Assembly: GCA_015065785.1 (NCBI GenBank)
Contig: SVPR01000004.1
Location: 97,338 to 161,337, forward strand
Reading direction: 5' to 3'
From: Oscillospiraceae bacterium
GTDB lineage: Bacteria > Bacillota > Clostridia > Oscillospirales > Acutalibacteraceae
Length of the DNA: 64,000 bases
Under the pieces are notes generated by a model. That model was not told the DNA's origin, searched no databases, and was given only the letters and a program-made list of their open reading frames with translations. Both the position numbers and the translations under genes were made by a program. Below are positions 45,113 through 54,090 of the stretch, piece by piece (position 1 is the first letter of the stretch; every line of letters begins with the position of its first letter).

Positions 45113-46426
45113 ATATTTGGGGAGGTAGTCGCCGTGTGCTTCAATCAAATCGTCAACCATCTTTTTAATGGTGTCTATGTCTAACTCACTGCCTGTGTGT
45201 GGGTCGAGCATTGCTGCCTGATAAATATGCTCTTTTTTAAGAGTTCTTGCTGCTTCAATAGTGAGAAGCTGAACATTGATATTTGTCATATTCATAGCGG
45301 CACACTGAACAGGTAACGCACCTACATAACAAGGTCTTACGCCCATTCCGTTAACAAGACAAGGCACCTCAACACAAGCCTCTTTAGGAAGATTTGTAAT
45401 GAGTCTGTCTTCATTAAGCACATTACCGCCGATTTCATAAGGTGTGTTAGTAACGATTGATTCAATAATATGAGAAGCATATTCATTTGAACGGTTGTGT
45501 TCTCTTACACCTTTTTCAAGCATTTCCTGGTAATCCTTTTTCCAGTTTGCAATCTGATTTACACATCTTCTCGGGTATTCATCAAGCGGAATGTTATATT
45601 TCTCAATAAGCTCAGGATATTTGCTCTTTATGTAGAACATATTGTATTCAGCATTATGCTCGCTTGATTCTGTGCAGTAATAACCGAAATTTTTAATATA
45701 TTCAAGACGAACCTTATTGTCAAATGTAGGGTCATTAAGCTTTTCGTCAATTCTCTTTTTGATTTCCGGATATAAGTCGTTATTGTCTTTATCTTTGATT
45801 TCAAGAAGCCAAGCCATATGGTTAATACCCGCGATAAGCTCGCGTCTGCCTTCTAATTTATCTTCCATACCAAGTTGATTAAATAAATCTAATGAGCAAG
45901 TCTGAACGCTGTGGCAAAGACCAACAGTTTTAACACCTGTGTAGCGTTGCATATAGCCTGAAAGAATAGCCATTGGGTTTGTGTAATTTAAGAACCATGC
46001 GTCCGGACAAACCTCTTCCATATCACGCGCAAAATCTGCCATAACAGGAATAGTTCTGAGTCCACGCATAATTCCGCCGATGCCTAAAGTATCACCAATA
46101 GTCTGACGAAGCCCGTATTTTTTAGGAACCTCAAAATCTATAATTGTGCAAGGGTCATAAAGCCCTACCTGAATTGCATTGATTACGAAATTCGCACCTC
46201 TTAAAGCGTCCTTTCTGTTTTCAACACCTAAATAGCATTCAATTTTACCGTAACCGCCTTTTGTTTTGCGGATTGCTTCTAAAATAGTACGGCTTTGTTC
46301 AAGTCTTTCACCGTCAATGTCATAAAGTGCAAAAACACTGTCGCGAAGTGCCTCAGAGCACATACAGTCACCTAAAACATTACGCGCAAATACACTACTA
46401 CCTGCACCCATAAATGTAATTTTCAT
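45107..46426 (-). CDS. melA: GH4 alpha-galactosidase-type glycosidase
   Basis: The 439-residue enzyme is an NAD- and Mn-dependent glycosidase. It starts MKITFMGAGSSVFARNVLGD (Rossmann NAD loop) at ATG 46426, behind GGAGGG. NYTNPMAI, GLCHSVQ and GINHMAW are GH4 landmarks; a CHSV cysteine motif is seen in alpha-galactosidase-type members rather than the 6-phospho-glucosidases. It is cytoplasmic. Its stop codon is within the edge of repeat locus C. Specificity could also be alpha-glucuronidase-like. Confidence 0.85.
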   Translation of the reverse strand: MKITFMGAGSSVFARNVLGDCMCSEALRDSVFALYDIDGERLEQSRTILEAIRKTKGGYGKIECYLGVENRKDALRGANFVINAIQVGLYDPCTIIDFEVPKKYGLRQTIGDTLGIGGIMRGLRTIPVMADFARDMEEVCPDAWFLNYTNPMAILSGYMQRYTGVKTVGLCHSVQTCSLDLFNQLGMEDKLEGRRELIAGINHMAWLLEIKDKDNNDLYPEIKKRIDEKLNDPTFDNKVRLEYIKNFGYYCTESSEHNAEYNMFYIKSKYPELIEKYNIPLDEYPRRCVNQIANWKKDYQEMLEKGVREHNRSNEYASHIIESIVTNTPYEIGGNVLNEDRLITNLPKEACVEVPCLVNGMGVRPCYVGALPVQCAAMNMTNINVQLLTIEAARTLKKEHIYQAAMLDPHTGSELDIDTIKKMVDDLIEAHGDYLPKYN

Positions 46427-46461
46427 AAATACCGCCCTCCAAGCTATTGTTTTATAGTTCA

Positions 46462-46490
46462 AGATTACAATAAATGATGAGCAAAGTCAA
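46462..46490 (-). promoter_or_regulatory. Possible promoter of the GH4 gene
   Basis: Minus strand TTGACT, 17 bases, TAATCT, about 35 bases upstream of the start. The -10 is weak. Confidence 0.5.
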
Positions 46491-46515
46491 GAGAAATGAG
46501 TAGGCAGTGTATAGT

Positions 46516-46740
46516 AATTAAAAATTGAAAATGGAAAATTGAAAATTGTGGGACCTGCGGTCGGCGATTATAATTCGGAATTTCGGAACTGCGTTGGCAA
46601 TTATAATTTAATAACAAAAGATAAGTTCTATCATTTAAAGCTTTTCGTAAACTAAAAATGATAGAACTTGTTGCTTTTATTGATAATTTATTATAATCAA
46701 GTCCGCAGGACTTCCGAAATTTTTAATTCTTAATTCTCAA
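46516..46740. repeat. Repeat locus D: inverted pair of modules around a perfect hairpin
   Basis: Left: iterons (ATTGAAA, ATGGAAA, ATTGAAA), TTGTGG, GACC-TGC-GGTC, GGCGATTATAATT, then TTTCGG, AAC-TGC-GTT, GGCAATTATAATT. Centre: AAGTTCTATCATTT (46623-46636) pairs perfectly with AAATGATAGAACTT (46656-46669). Right, inverted: ATTATAATC, AAGTCC-GCA-GGACTT, CCGAAATTT, then T-rich 7-bp units. The right edge enters the last codons of the PLC-like gene. This and the GH4 promoter account for the whole 310-base gap. Confidence 0.88.
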
Positions 46741-47885
46741 CTCTTAATTCTTTTAATCTTCTTCCCATCAAATGAATAACTGTGACTTTCATTACCATTC
46801 ACTTTTTCGGGGAAATCGGTTGTTATAATCTGAGAGCCACAATTTTCTGTAATCTCATATCTTTCATCGCTGAAATCCGGATATTTATCCGCACGGGTTC
46901 TTACTATAAGGTTGCACTCGTCTATTGTTTCAGCTTTGCGACTATCAGCATTCCACGGGTCATTTTCTAAAATAAATGAAGTGTAGCTTTCGTTCCTGTC
47001 GTCGTATCTTAACATAGGGAACATTTTCTGTGTTTTAATGCTTTCATCTAATGCTATGTAGCTTTCGGTAACATCACAATCGTGAAGTAAAACCAAAATT
47101 TTGCCCTGTGCTTCTTTTAAAGAAATCCAGTCATCATTTTCGCGCATTTCTTTAAATGATGCGTAATTTCTTAACACATCTTTCGGTGTTAAAAGTGAGT
47201 CGCCTAATGTATTTTCTATAATTTTGTCGAGTTCTTTTGCATAGCCGAGCGAGAATTTTTTCATTCCGTTTATTTCAATAACAAAGCTTTTCGGTTCAAC
47301 AATTACAATTACAGGAATGTGCCCGGGGTTATTGTCTGACCACATTTTTATTTCTGTTAACGCTTTGGTAAAATCATAAGCACTTGAAGCGTTATCAACA
47401 ATAGTATTGTGTGTAACTTTAAATTCTATTTTATTGTCTTTATCGAGTGTTTCAATGTCAATTTCAACATTCCTTATACCCATTTCGAGCTGGCCAGTTA
47501 AAGTATCCATTTGGAAATCGAATGTATTAAGACCGAATTTTTTAAATGTTATAGTGTCAACTATATTCATTGCAAAACGGGTTTCTGCAGTTGCCAGTCT
47601 CTGATAACTGTTGTGTGTACCTAAAATTGCAATTTCATTAAGCTTTACACCATCTTCTATTGCTTTTTCCAAATCAAAATCTGCTAAATCCGCTTCATTT
47701 TTTGGGGTGTAATTTTTGTAATACGCTGTTTCTAAATATTCTAAATGCTCTTCCTGGAATTTTATATTTTCATCAATTACATTTATATTCGAAACAACTG
47801 CAGCAATAAAAATGCCAAGAAGCACTAAAAAAAGACCTGCAAATAATGATAACAACGAGATAATTATTCTTTTAAATGTTTTCAT
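46737..47885 (-). CDS. Ca2+-dependent phosphoinositide phospholipase C-like protein, membrane anchored
   Basis: The 382-residue protein has an N-terminal transmembrane segment (LLSLFAGLFLVLLGIFIAAVV) and an external TIM-barrel domain. The catalytic histidines of the PLC superfamily appear in ILGTHNSYQ and FKVTHNTIVDN, and acidic residues follow in GIRNVEIDIETLD. The bacterial Ca-dependent PI-PLC group is the best match. The substrate could be phosphatidylinositol or another phosphodiester. It ends an operon with an HExxH protein and a transporter. The last three residues come from the repeat edge. Confidence 0.75.
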   Translation of the reverse strand: MKTFKRIIISLLSLFAGLFLVLLGIFIAAVVSNINVIDENIKFQEEHLEYLETAYYKNYTPKNEADLADFDLEKAIEDGVKLNEIAILGTHNSYQRLATAETRFAMNIVDTITFKKFGLNTFDFQMDTLTGQLEMGIRNVEIDIETLDKDNKIEFKVTHNTIVDNASSAYDFTKALTEIKMWSDNNPGHIPVIVIVEPKSFVIEINGMKKFSLGYAKELDKIIENTLGDSLLTPKDVLRNYASFKEMRENDDWISLKEAQGKILVLLHDCDVTESYIALDESIKTQKMFPMLRYDDRNESYTSFILENDPWNADSRKAETIDECNLIVRTRADKYPDFSDERYEITENCGSQIITTDFPEKVNGNESHSYSFDGKKIKRIKS

Positions 47886-47894
47886 AAACTCACC

Positions 47895-48380
47895 TTACTT
47901 ATCATTAACTCTTTTTAATCCAGTGAATCGTTCCCCAAAAGAATTCGCCCAGCTTTCGCAATAAAGCTTATAGTATGAAACATTATTCTTTTTTCTGTAG
48001 CTTTCAAAAAAATTACACCAAATTACAGACGGAATTGCAACAACAATATAATAAAGCGGACCTAAAAGAAGACATTGCCATGTGTGACCATATTCGTGAA
48101 TTCGTGTGTTATAAGTCCACTCTTTTTTCTCGTGATTGTCTTTCATAAATATAAAAAGTCCCATTGAAAGACCGCCTGATTTCCAAGGCAGATACACAAT
48201 ATTTGAAAAGCCGAATTTACTGTGCGGGCGTTTTAAAATTTTAGTGCAGATTAAATATGCAATACCACCGACAATGTTTACAGGAAGCCCCCATGTCCAT
48301 TGAATAATATAAAATAAAACACTTTTAAATTTACTGTATTTTCTTGAAGGTGTGGTTACTGTAATATCTATTTTTTCCAT
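47895..48380 (-). CDS. Membrane protein with HExxH metallopeptidase-like motif
   Basis: The 161-residue protein has about three hydrophobic segments. It contains HEYGHTWQC, a zinc-type HExxH signature, and a later CESWANSFGE whose glutamate could be a third ligand. I do not recognise a named family. It overlaps the transporter gene by one base and precedes the PLC-like gene by 9 bases, so all three are likely made together. Confidence 0.68.
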   Translation of the reverse strand: MEKIDITVTTPSRKYSKFKSVLFYIIQWTWGLPVNIVGGIAYLICTKILKRPHSKFGFSNIVYLPWKSGGLSMGLFIFMKDNHEKKEWTYNTRIHEYGHTWQCLLLGPLYYIVVAIPSVIWCNFFESYRKKNNVSYYKLYCESWANSFGERFTGLKRVNDK

Positions 48381-50029
48381 TACTCTGCCTCCGCCATTAA
48401 TTTCTTTAATTCCTTTTCTTGCTCCATAAGAATTAAATAATTTCCGTTTTCGTCTTTTTCTAAGGTGTGAATTTCTGTGTCGCTCTCATAAGCACCAAGC
48501 CAGGTATTTTCTAATTTATAACCCGAAAGAAGCTCACAACGCTCTCTTTCATATTCAGTGAGAGTGACTGTACCATATTTATGCTTTGTTGCTATAGCCG
48601 CTCTCATCATTGTGTGGTCATCTTTTGTCATTTTAAAGCGTTTTAATAACAAATATGCAATTACGGCACTGATTGCAGGAAGAATTGAAACACAGATTCT
48701 TATACCCCACAAAGCAGTTTCTGTTTGCTCAATGTAAACGCCCTCGTTACCTGTTACAAGCCCGAATGCATTTAAAAGGAGACCTACTAAAAATGTCATT
48801 ATTCCGCCTGTAACTTGTTTTACCATAGTGTTGAATGTACCAATAACTCCTTCACGGCGTCTGCCGGTTATGAGCTCATCAACATCCGTTAAATCAGGCA
48901 AAACATTGTTGCCGACAAAGCCCAAGCCACTCATACCAAACGGGTAAAGCACTGCACCACCTAAAATCATAAGAAAGAGCGTCAGCATAACGCTACCGCC
49001 TGGTGTTGCAGGTTTTACAAAAAGCGCAATCAGGAGACCTGCAATCATAAACGGTGTAACAACAGCACCACATTTGCTCTTGCCCTTTTTCATAGTGAGT
49101 GCATAGTTAAGTGGGAAAGCTAACACTTCAAACACACCTGCAAAGGTATTGAAAAGTGGGTAATACTTATATAAATTTGCAAGATAGGTTATGTAATAAA
49201 CATTGGTTGTTGTGAAAAAGCTACGAGCCATCTGCCAGAAAAAAGACATTGCAAAATAATCGCGGAATGACTTGCTTCTGAACACCTGAATATATTCATT
49301 TATTGCAAATTTAATATCAAGTGGTGGTAGTTCTTCATTTAATGAGCTCGGCTCTTTACAGGTTTTAAATGTAGCAAATATTGAACACGCATAGACAATT
49401 GCAAGTACAATACCTGTTAATAAGAACGGCATTTTTGATGCCTTAGAAAGACCGCCTGACGAACCGAATATTGATAAGAAAATTAAAAGAATGATATATG
49501 ACGGCACCATTCCTATGGAATTGAAAATGTAACTCACAGATGTATATTGGGTTCTTTTATTATATTCCGGCGCCAATGTCGGAAGCATTGCTGTATGTGG
49601 AACATCAACCATTGTGTAAGCAGTTTTGTAAAGAATATAAGCAAACGCATAATAGCAAACCGCAATTGTCGGATGCTCTTTGCCGTCAATACCGAACGAG
49701 TTCCAGAGCATTATGTAAGACACTACAAGCGGTGGAATACTTAAAAGTAAATATCTTCTGTGTCTTCCGTATTTTGAACGGGTACGGTCAGTAATTAAAC
49801 CCATAATAGGGTCATTTATACCATCCCAGACAGTTGCTATCATCATAATAAAAGTAGCATATTTTAGCTTCATACCAACAACATTTGTTAAGAATATTGT
49901 AAAATACATACTTATGATGTAGCCACCGCCACCCATAAAAATGTTTGCGAAGCAATATTGAATCATTGGCCAGACGGTTTCTTTAAAAGTGCCCTCAATT
50001 CCTATTGCTTTTTTAATTTTTTCACCCAT
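48380..50029 (-). CDS. GPH/MFS-type sugar:cation symporter
   Basis: The 549-residue, 12-helix transporter has WDGINDPIMGLITDRTRSKYGRHR-type sequence in the loop between helices 2 and 3, the hallmark of the glycoside-pentoside-hexuronide family. The C-terminal tail of about 90 residues is longer than usual and soluble. The substrate is probably a glycoside taken up for the cytoplasmic glycosidases in the region. It lies 4 bases after the RACE-like gene. Confidence 0.85.
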   Translation of the reverse strand: MGEKIKKAIGIEGTFKETVWPMIQYCFANIFMGGGGYIISMYFTIFLTNVVGMKLKYATFIMMIATVWDGINDPIMGLITDRTRSKYGRHRRYLLLSIPPLVVSYIMLWNSFGIDGKEHPTIAVCYYAFAYILYKTAYTMVDVPHTAMLPTLAPEYNKRTQYTSVSYIFNSIGMVPSYIILLIFLSIFGSSGGLSKASKMPFLLTGIVLAIVYACSIFATFKTCKEPSSLNEELPPLDIKFAINEYIQVFRSKSFRDYFAMSFFWQMARSFFTTTNVYYITYLANLYKYYPLFNTFAGVFEVLAFPLNYALTMKKGKSKCGAVVTPFMIAGLLIALFVKPATPGGSVMLTLFLMILGGAVLYPFGMSGLGFVGNNVLPDLTDVDELITGRRREGVIGTFNTMVKQVTGGIMTFLVGLLLNAFGLVTGNEGVYIEQTETALWGIRICVSILPAISAVIAYLLLKRFKMTKDDHTMMRAAIATKHKYGTVTLTEYERERCELLSGYKLENTWLGAYESDTEIHTLEKDENGNYLILMEQEKELKKLMAEAE

Positions 50030-50033
50030 TTTA

Positions 50034-51425
50034 TCACCATAAAAAATTCATATTTTTTAAAAATTCATTGCTAAAGGCTTCGCTTTGTGATAAATCTATA
50101 TATTCGGCATTTTCGATATAGCCAGAAAGGCTGTTGCTTTCACAGGCATATTTTACTGTACCGAGTAAAGAGCTGTTATTTATTGCAAGACATTTTTCTT
50201 TTAATTCTGCCGGAAAAAGTCCTGTTTTAACTGCATTTTCAATGTTTATTTTTGAAGAAAAGCCCCCTGAAATATAAAACTTTTCAATATTTTCAAATTC
50301 TACAGTCTTCTCTTTTAATAAAGCTACAATACCGGAATAAACTGCCGATTTCGCAAGCTGATATTGTCTTACATCATTTTGTTCAAGGAACACACCATTC
50401 GCAATTTCAATTTCTTCGGCTTTCATAAAGCCTGTTTCGTCTATTTTTTTATTTTCTAAAAGACACGCAACAATATCAATAAGACCTGTTCCGCAAATGC
50501 CTTTTGGAAGAGTGTTGCCTATTACTTTTATGCTGTTATCTGAATAAGCATAAATTGCACCGTTTACCGCACTCATTCCCGCGGAAATATTTGCACCCTC
50601 AAAGCAAGGCCCTGCCGCCGCAGAGGTACAGTAAACTGCATTTTCTGAAAAAAGCACAATTTCAGCATTTGTGCCGAGGTCCAAAAGCAAATTGAATTTT
50701 TCTTTTTTTGGCTTACCGACAAAATTAAGCCCTGCTACTAAATCTGCACCGACAAAGGCAGAAATTGATGGTAGGCTTATTACTTTTTTAACACCCTCTA
50801 TTTTTAAAGCGTCTGCATTTTCAACTCTTGAATTTAAAAATACAGGTGTGTATGGCGCAACACCTAAAGAAGAACAATCCACACCAAAAAACAAGTGTAG
50901 CATTGTTGTGTTGCCTGCAACAAATAATTTTTCTGTTTCTTTTATTTCAAAAGAAGCGAGCATTTTATTTATTTCTTTAATTAACACTTCCTGAAGCTCT
51001 GTAACGCCATTTTTCTGGCAATAAGTAATTCTTGACATTACATCTGCACCAAAGCTTCTTTGTGGATTTGTTGCAGTTTTTACTTCAATAATTTTCTTTT
51101 CGTCAAGCGACACAAGTGCCAGTGCTAAAGTTGTGGTGCCAATATCCAAGCAAAAGCAAAGATTTTCTGTTAAATTCCCTTTTTCTTTAATTCCTGTTTC
51201 AGAAGTGATATTTTCATCTTCAGGAATTCCGACGCTTATATTACTTGTTACTTTATATTGGCACGAAAGCTCTTTTTTTCCGTTTACATAAACAACACAT
51301 TTTTTACAAGTCCCCATACCACCGCAAATGTGTGGAACTGTTTTCCCTGCTTTTATGAGAACATCTTTTAAATTTTCGCCATTTTCGGCAATATATATTT
51401 CATTATCAATTTTTACTTCTGGCAT
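50034..51425 (-). CDS. ASKHA/DUF4445 protein with 2Fe-2S domain (RACE-like corrinoid activator)
   Basis: The 463-residue protein has an N-terminal plant-type 2Fe-2S ferredoxin domain (CGGMGTCKKC plus a fourth cysteine in LSCQYKV). The ASKHA ATPase-like domain follows, with LDIGTTTLALAL, LDLGTNAEIVLF and GICGTGLID. Such proteins reduce Co(II) corrinoids back to Co(I) with ATP. The MetH of this genome lacks its own reactivation domain, so MetH is one possible client. It is first in an operon with a sugar transporter and a PLC-like protein, which gives no obvious corrinoid partner nearby. Confidence 0.85.
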   Translation of the reverse strand: MPEVKIDNEIYIAENGENLKDVLIKAGKTVPHICGGMGTCKKCVVYVNGKKELSCQYKVTSNISVGIPEDENITSETGIKEKGNLTENLCFCLDIGTTTLALALVSLDEKKIIEVKTATNPQRSFGADVMSRITYCQKNGVTELQEVLIKEINKMLASFEIKETEKLFVAGNTTMLHLFFGVDCSSLGVAPYTPVFLNSRVENADALKIEGVKKVISLPSISAFVGADLVAGLNFVGKPKKEKFNLLLDLGTNAEIVLFSENAVYCTSAAAGPCFEGANISAGMSAVNGAIYAYSDNSIKVIGNTLPKGICGTGLIDIVACLLENKKIDETGFMKAEEIEIANGVFLEQNDVRQYQLAKSAVYSGIVALLKEKTVEFENIEKFYISGGFSSKINIENAVKTGLFPAELKEKCLAINNSSLLGTVKYACESNSLSGYIENAEYIDLSQSEAFSNEFLKNMNFLW

Positions 51426-51453
51426 AAAGCTTATTTCCTCTTGAAATCAAATT

Positions 51454-52023
51454 TTAAAATTCAAAAAGACCTAAAATAAAACTGATGTGCTCATCGCTTA
51501 CTTGTTCTTTAAATGTAAATTTTATTAAATCGTCGTCTTTTTCGTAAAGGTAATATCTTGTTCTGAACTCGTCATACCAGGACTCGTCATAATAATAAAC
51601 CATTTTTCCGTTACCCAAAACACATTTTTCTAATTCTGTGAATTTTGTAACTACACTTGCGTCACCTAAAGTTGCACTGAAATCTTCTGTGGCGGTAATA
51701 TCTGAAATAAATGTAACCGAGAAATTTCTGCTTGCATTTTCTGCCCACAGCTCACTTTGCGGATGATTTTCTAAAATAGCATCTGAAACCCAGAAGCGCA
51801 CTTCGCTTGAATATGTGTCACCTGTAGATAAAATTTGTTTATCATAAATAATTTCAAGTGGTTCCTGATTATTTCGTGAAAAAATTGTTACTGCTTCTGT
51901 GTTCTGATTTGCTTCGGTAGTGTTTTCTGTTGGTGAGTTTGTTTTGTTATCACCATTTGAGCAAGATGCAAAAACACTGACTGATATAATAATAACTAAT
52001 AAAAATGAAAATGTTTTTTTCAT
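51454..52023 (-). CDS. Putative lipoprotein (189 aa)
   Basis: The start ATG 52023 follows GGGAG. The signal peptide MKKTFSFLLVIIISVSVFASC ends in a lipobox with the cysteine at residue 21, followed by a Thr/Asn/Glu-rich linker. The remaining about 135 residues look like a folded extracellular domain with many aromatic residues. No family recognised. It has its own promoter and lies 28 bases before the RACE-like gene. Confidence 0.75.
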   Translation of the reverse strand: MKKTFSFLLVIIISVSVFASCSNGDNKTNSPTENTTEANQNTEAVTIFSRNNQEPLEIIYDKQILSTGDTYSSEVRFWVSDAILENHPQSELWAENASRNFSVTFISDITATEDFSATLGDASVVTKFTELEKCVLGNGKMVYYYDESWYDEFRTRYYLYEKDDDLIKFTFKEQVSDEHISFILGLFEF

Positions 52024-52053
52024 AAAATCAGCTCCCAAAAATGAATATATTTT

Positions 52054-52082
52054 ATTGTAACACAAACTTCTAAAAATGTGAA
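52054..52082 (-). promoter_or_regulatory. Promoter of the lipoprotein gene
   Basis: Minus strand TTCACA, 17 bases, TACAAT. It is divergent from the MNT/HEPN promoter 12 bases away. Confidence 0.65.
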
Positions 52083-52094
52083 TATATATTATAA

Positions 52095-52123
52095 TTGACT
52101 TATACTAAAAAATTGGATATAAT
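52095..52123 (+). promoter_or_regulatory. Sigma-A promoter of the MNT/HEPN operon
   Basis: TTGACT, 17 bases, TATAAT, followed by AAAGGAGTG and ATG at 52151. Confidence 0.82.
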
Positions 52124-52150
52124 AAAACTATATAAGAAAGGAGTGATAGT

Positions 52151-52492
52151 ATGTGCAATAAAAATGAGGCGATTAGCATTTTAAGTGAAGTTTACAACTT
52201 ATGCAATCCTATTTTCAATAATATGATAAAACAGGCATTTTTATATGGTTCTTATGCCCGTGGCGACTATCACCCTGAATCAGATGTCGATATTTTACTT
52301 GCAGTTGATATTCCTGCTGAAGAAATTTCAAAGTATAGAAATTCTGTCGCAACAATAACAAGTGACTTAAGTTTAAAACACGATGTAACAGTATCTGTAA
52401 CAGTAAAACCCCTTGAACAGTTTTTAAAATTTTCAGACGTTTTACCTTATTACAAAAATGTCTTAGAAGAAGGTGTTCGTTATGCAGGCTGA
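52151..52492 (+). CDS. mntA: MNT-domain nucleotidyltransferase (antitoxin of HEPN/MNT pair)
   Basis: The 113-residue protein is a minimal nucleotidyltransferase with LYGSYARGDYHPESDVDILL (GSxxxGxxxxxSDxD). In type VII toxin-antitoxin pairs such enzymes AMPylate and silence the HEPN partner encoded next. Here the gene overlaps the HEPN gene by 11 bases. The pair is one of few plus-strand units in the window. Confidence 0.88.
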   Translation: MCNKNEAISILSEVYNLCNPIFNNMIKQAFLYGSYARGDYHPESDVDILLAVDIPAEEISKYRNSVATITSDLSLKHDVTVSVTVKPLEQFLKFSDVLPYYKNVLEEGVRYAG

Positions 52493-52877
52493 CGAAAAGA
52501 AAGCACTTGCCAATGCAAGATTTGAACACGCAAAAGAATGTCTTGACGCTGCAAAAAACTTACTTTCTTATTCAAACTACAAAAGTGCCGCAAACCGTTC
52601 TTATTATGCAATATTCCATGCAATGAGAGCAGTACTTGCTTTTGATGGAATTGATATGAAACACCATAGTGGAGTAATTTCAGAATTTCGCAAATTATAT
52701 GTAAAAACAAATATTTTCGATGTAAAACTTTCACAAATAATATCTGTTCTTTTTGATATTCGTACAGAAAGTGATTACGATGATTTCTTTATAATATCAA
52801 AAACTGAAATTCTGGAACAAATAGAAAATGCAGAATATTTTTTAAAAGAAATAGAAAAGTTTTTGTTGACTAAATAA
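52482..52877 (+). CDS. hepT: HEPN-domain protein (putative RNase toxin)
   Basis: The 131-residue helical protein has ANRSYYAIFHAMRAVL, holding the R-x(4-6)-H catalytic motif of HEPN ribonucleases, followed by a SGVISEFRKLYVKT region. ATG 52482 is preceded by AGAAGG inside the MNT gene; a GTG at 52473 is a poorer choice. Together with the MNT protein it likely forms a HepT/MntA toxin-antitoxin module. A strong terminator follows. Confidence 0.87.
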   Translation: MQADEKKALANARFEHAKECLDAAKNLLSYSNYKSAANRSYYAIFHAMRAVLAFDGIDMKHHSGVISEFRKLYVKTNIFDVKLSQIISVLFDIRTESDYDDFFIISKTEILEQIENAEYFLKEIEKFLLTK

Positions 52878-52882
52878 AATTT

Positions 52883-52917
52883 CCGCTCAAGCAGTGTAAG
52901 CTACTTGAGCGGTTTTT
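52883..52917. terminator. Terminator after the HEPN gene
   Basis: CCGCTCAAG / CTTGAGCGG stem with a 12-base loop, then TTTTTTATTTT. The convergent XRE gene stops at its edge and probably uses it too. Confidence 0.88.
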
Positions 52918-53306
52918 TATTTTCTCAGCAAATATAAACCTATACAAAAAATACCTGAACCTAACATTATAAAACCTGAATTAACCGGAAGTTCGTCTAA
53001 AATAGATGTTACCACTACACAGACACCCAATGCTAAAGGAACCGCTTTTAAGATTAAATCAATCAGATAGTCAGTCTTTCTATTTTTAGTATTCTTTTGC
53101 GGATTTGCTTTTATCAATTCCTCTATTGAAATATCAAGAATTTCAGCAAGTTTAGGAATAGTATTTATATCAGGAAGAGCAACATCTCTTTCCCACTTTG
53201 AAACAGCCTTATCTGTAATATTTAAAAGTTCAGCAAGGTCTTTTTGCGTCATTCCTTTTTCGTGTCTTTTTGAAGAAATTATTTCTCCTGTTGTTTTGTT
53301 TGCCAT
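52917..53306 (-). CDS. XRE-family regulator with C-terminal membrane helices
   Basis: The 129-residue protein starts at ATG 53306 behind AAGGAG. The N-terminal helix-turn-helix covers about residues 8-60 (KGMTQKDLAELLNITDKAVSKWERD), the common Cro/C1-type motif. Two hydrophobic helices follow (AVPLALGVCVVVTSI and SGFIMLGSGIFCIGLYLL), so the regulator is probably membrane-tethered. It is separate from the MNT/HEPN genes by strand and terminator; a regulatory link is not shown. Confidence 0.83.
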   Translation of the reverse strand: MANKTTGEIISSKRHEKGMTQKDLAELLNITDKAVSKWERDVALPDINTIPKLAEILDISIEELIKANPQKNTKNRKTDYLIDLILKAVPLALGVCVVVTSILDELPVNSGFIMLGSGIFCIGLYLLRK

Positions 53307-53397
53307 ATTAAAACTCCTTTTCTTGATATAAAGGCAGCGTAACATAAATAAAAAAGAATGTAAACCGAATGACAGTAGAATTTACTAAACCGAAAGT

Positions 53398-54090
53398 TTA
53401 TTTGTTTAAAAATAAAGCAATTAAATAAATCACAACCAAATGTGCGGGGTAAAAAATATAAAACAACGGTTTTATGTTATATTTACCGCGTTTTTGATTG
53501 TATAGCGCTAAAAGCGGTACTGCAAAAAGCGAAAACCATTGAATTCCGCCAAAGCTGTTTGACAAAAGAATTAAAATTCCTGTAGTGTAAACAAGCTTTC
53601 TGCTTTTGTCAGGTGCGTAAAAAACGGCAACAGGTAAAAGCACACCAAAAACGCCGTAATCTATTTGAAAGCCTTGCTCTTTTAAAGCAACCGGCATCAC
53701 TGTGCATATTGCTAAAACCACAAAAACAGTTGAAAAAAGAATGATTGCAGATATTTTTTCTCTTTTTATTCTGAAATTTTCTAAACTGAAAATCAGAATG
53801 ATAGAAAGCGAAAAGGTAATTAAAATATTCTGATAAAACGAATGCTCAACAACTAAATAAACCGCCTGACAACCTACACCTAAAAGAGCGACAGTCAGAA
53901 AATATCGCATTTTATTTTTTGTGTAAAAACAACCCTCTGCAATCATATATGCAAAAATCGGGAAAGCGAGTCTGCCTATTATCTGTAAAACAGGGTATTG
54001 TGGTAAAAGCTCTTTGCCAATGTGGTCAAGGAGCATTGCCAGCATTGCAATTATTTTTAATTGATTGTTTGTTAAACCGAACTTTTTCAT
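53398..54090 (-). CDS. TraX family membrane protein
   Basis: The 230-residue, about 7-helix protein begins with LTNNQLKIIAMLAMLLDHIG, followed by RLAFPIFAYMIAEG, the recognisable TraX start. F-plasmid TraX acetylates pilin, but chromosomal Firmicute members have no known role and no conjugation genes are present here. Its ATG overlaps the flavin reductase stop (ATGA). Confidence 0.85.
   Translation of the reverse strand: MKKFGLTNNQLKIIAMLAMLLDHIGKELLPQYPVLQIIGRLAFPIFAYMIAEGCFYTKNKMRYFLTVALLGVGCQAVYLVVEHSFYQNILITFSLSIILIFSLENFRIKREKISAIILFSTVFVVLAICTVMPVALKEQGFQIDYGVFGVLLPVAVFYAPDKSRKLVYTTGILILLSNSFGGIQWFSLFAVPLLALYNQKRGKYNIKPLFYIFYPAHLVVIYLIALFLNK

Noticed and set aside
53398..54090. Conjugative element, from the TraX gene
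   Set aside because: No relaxase, coupling protein, pilus or integrase genes nearby; chromosomal TraX homologues are common.
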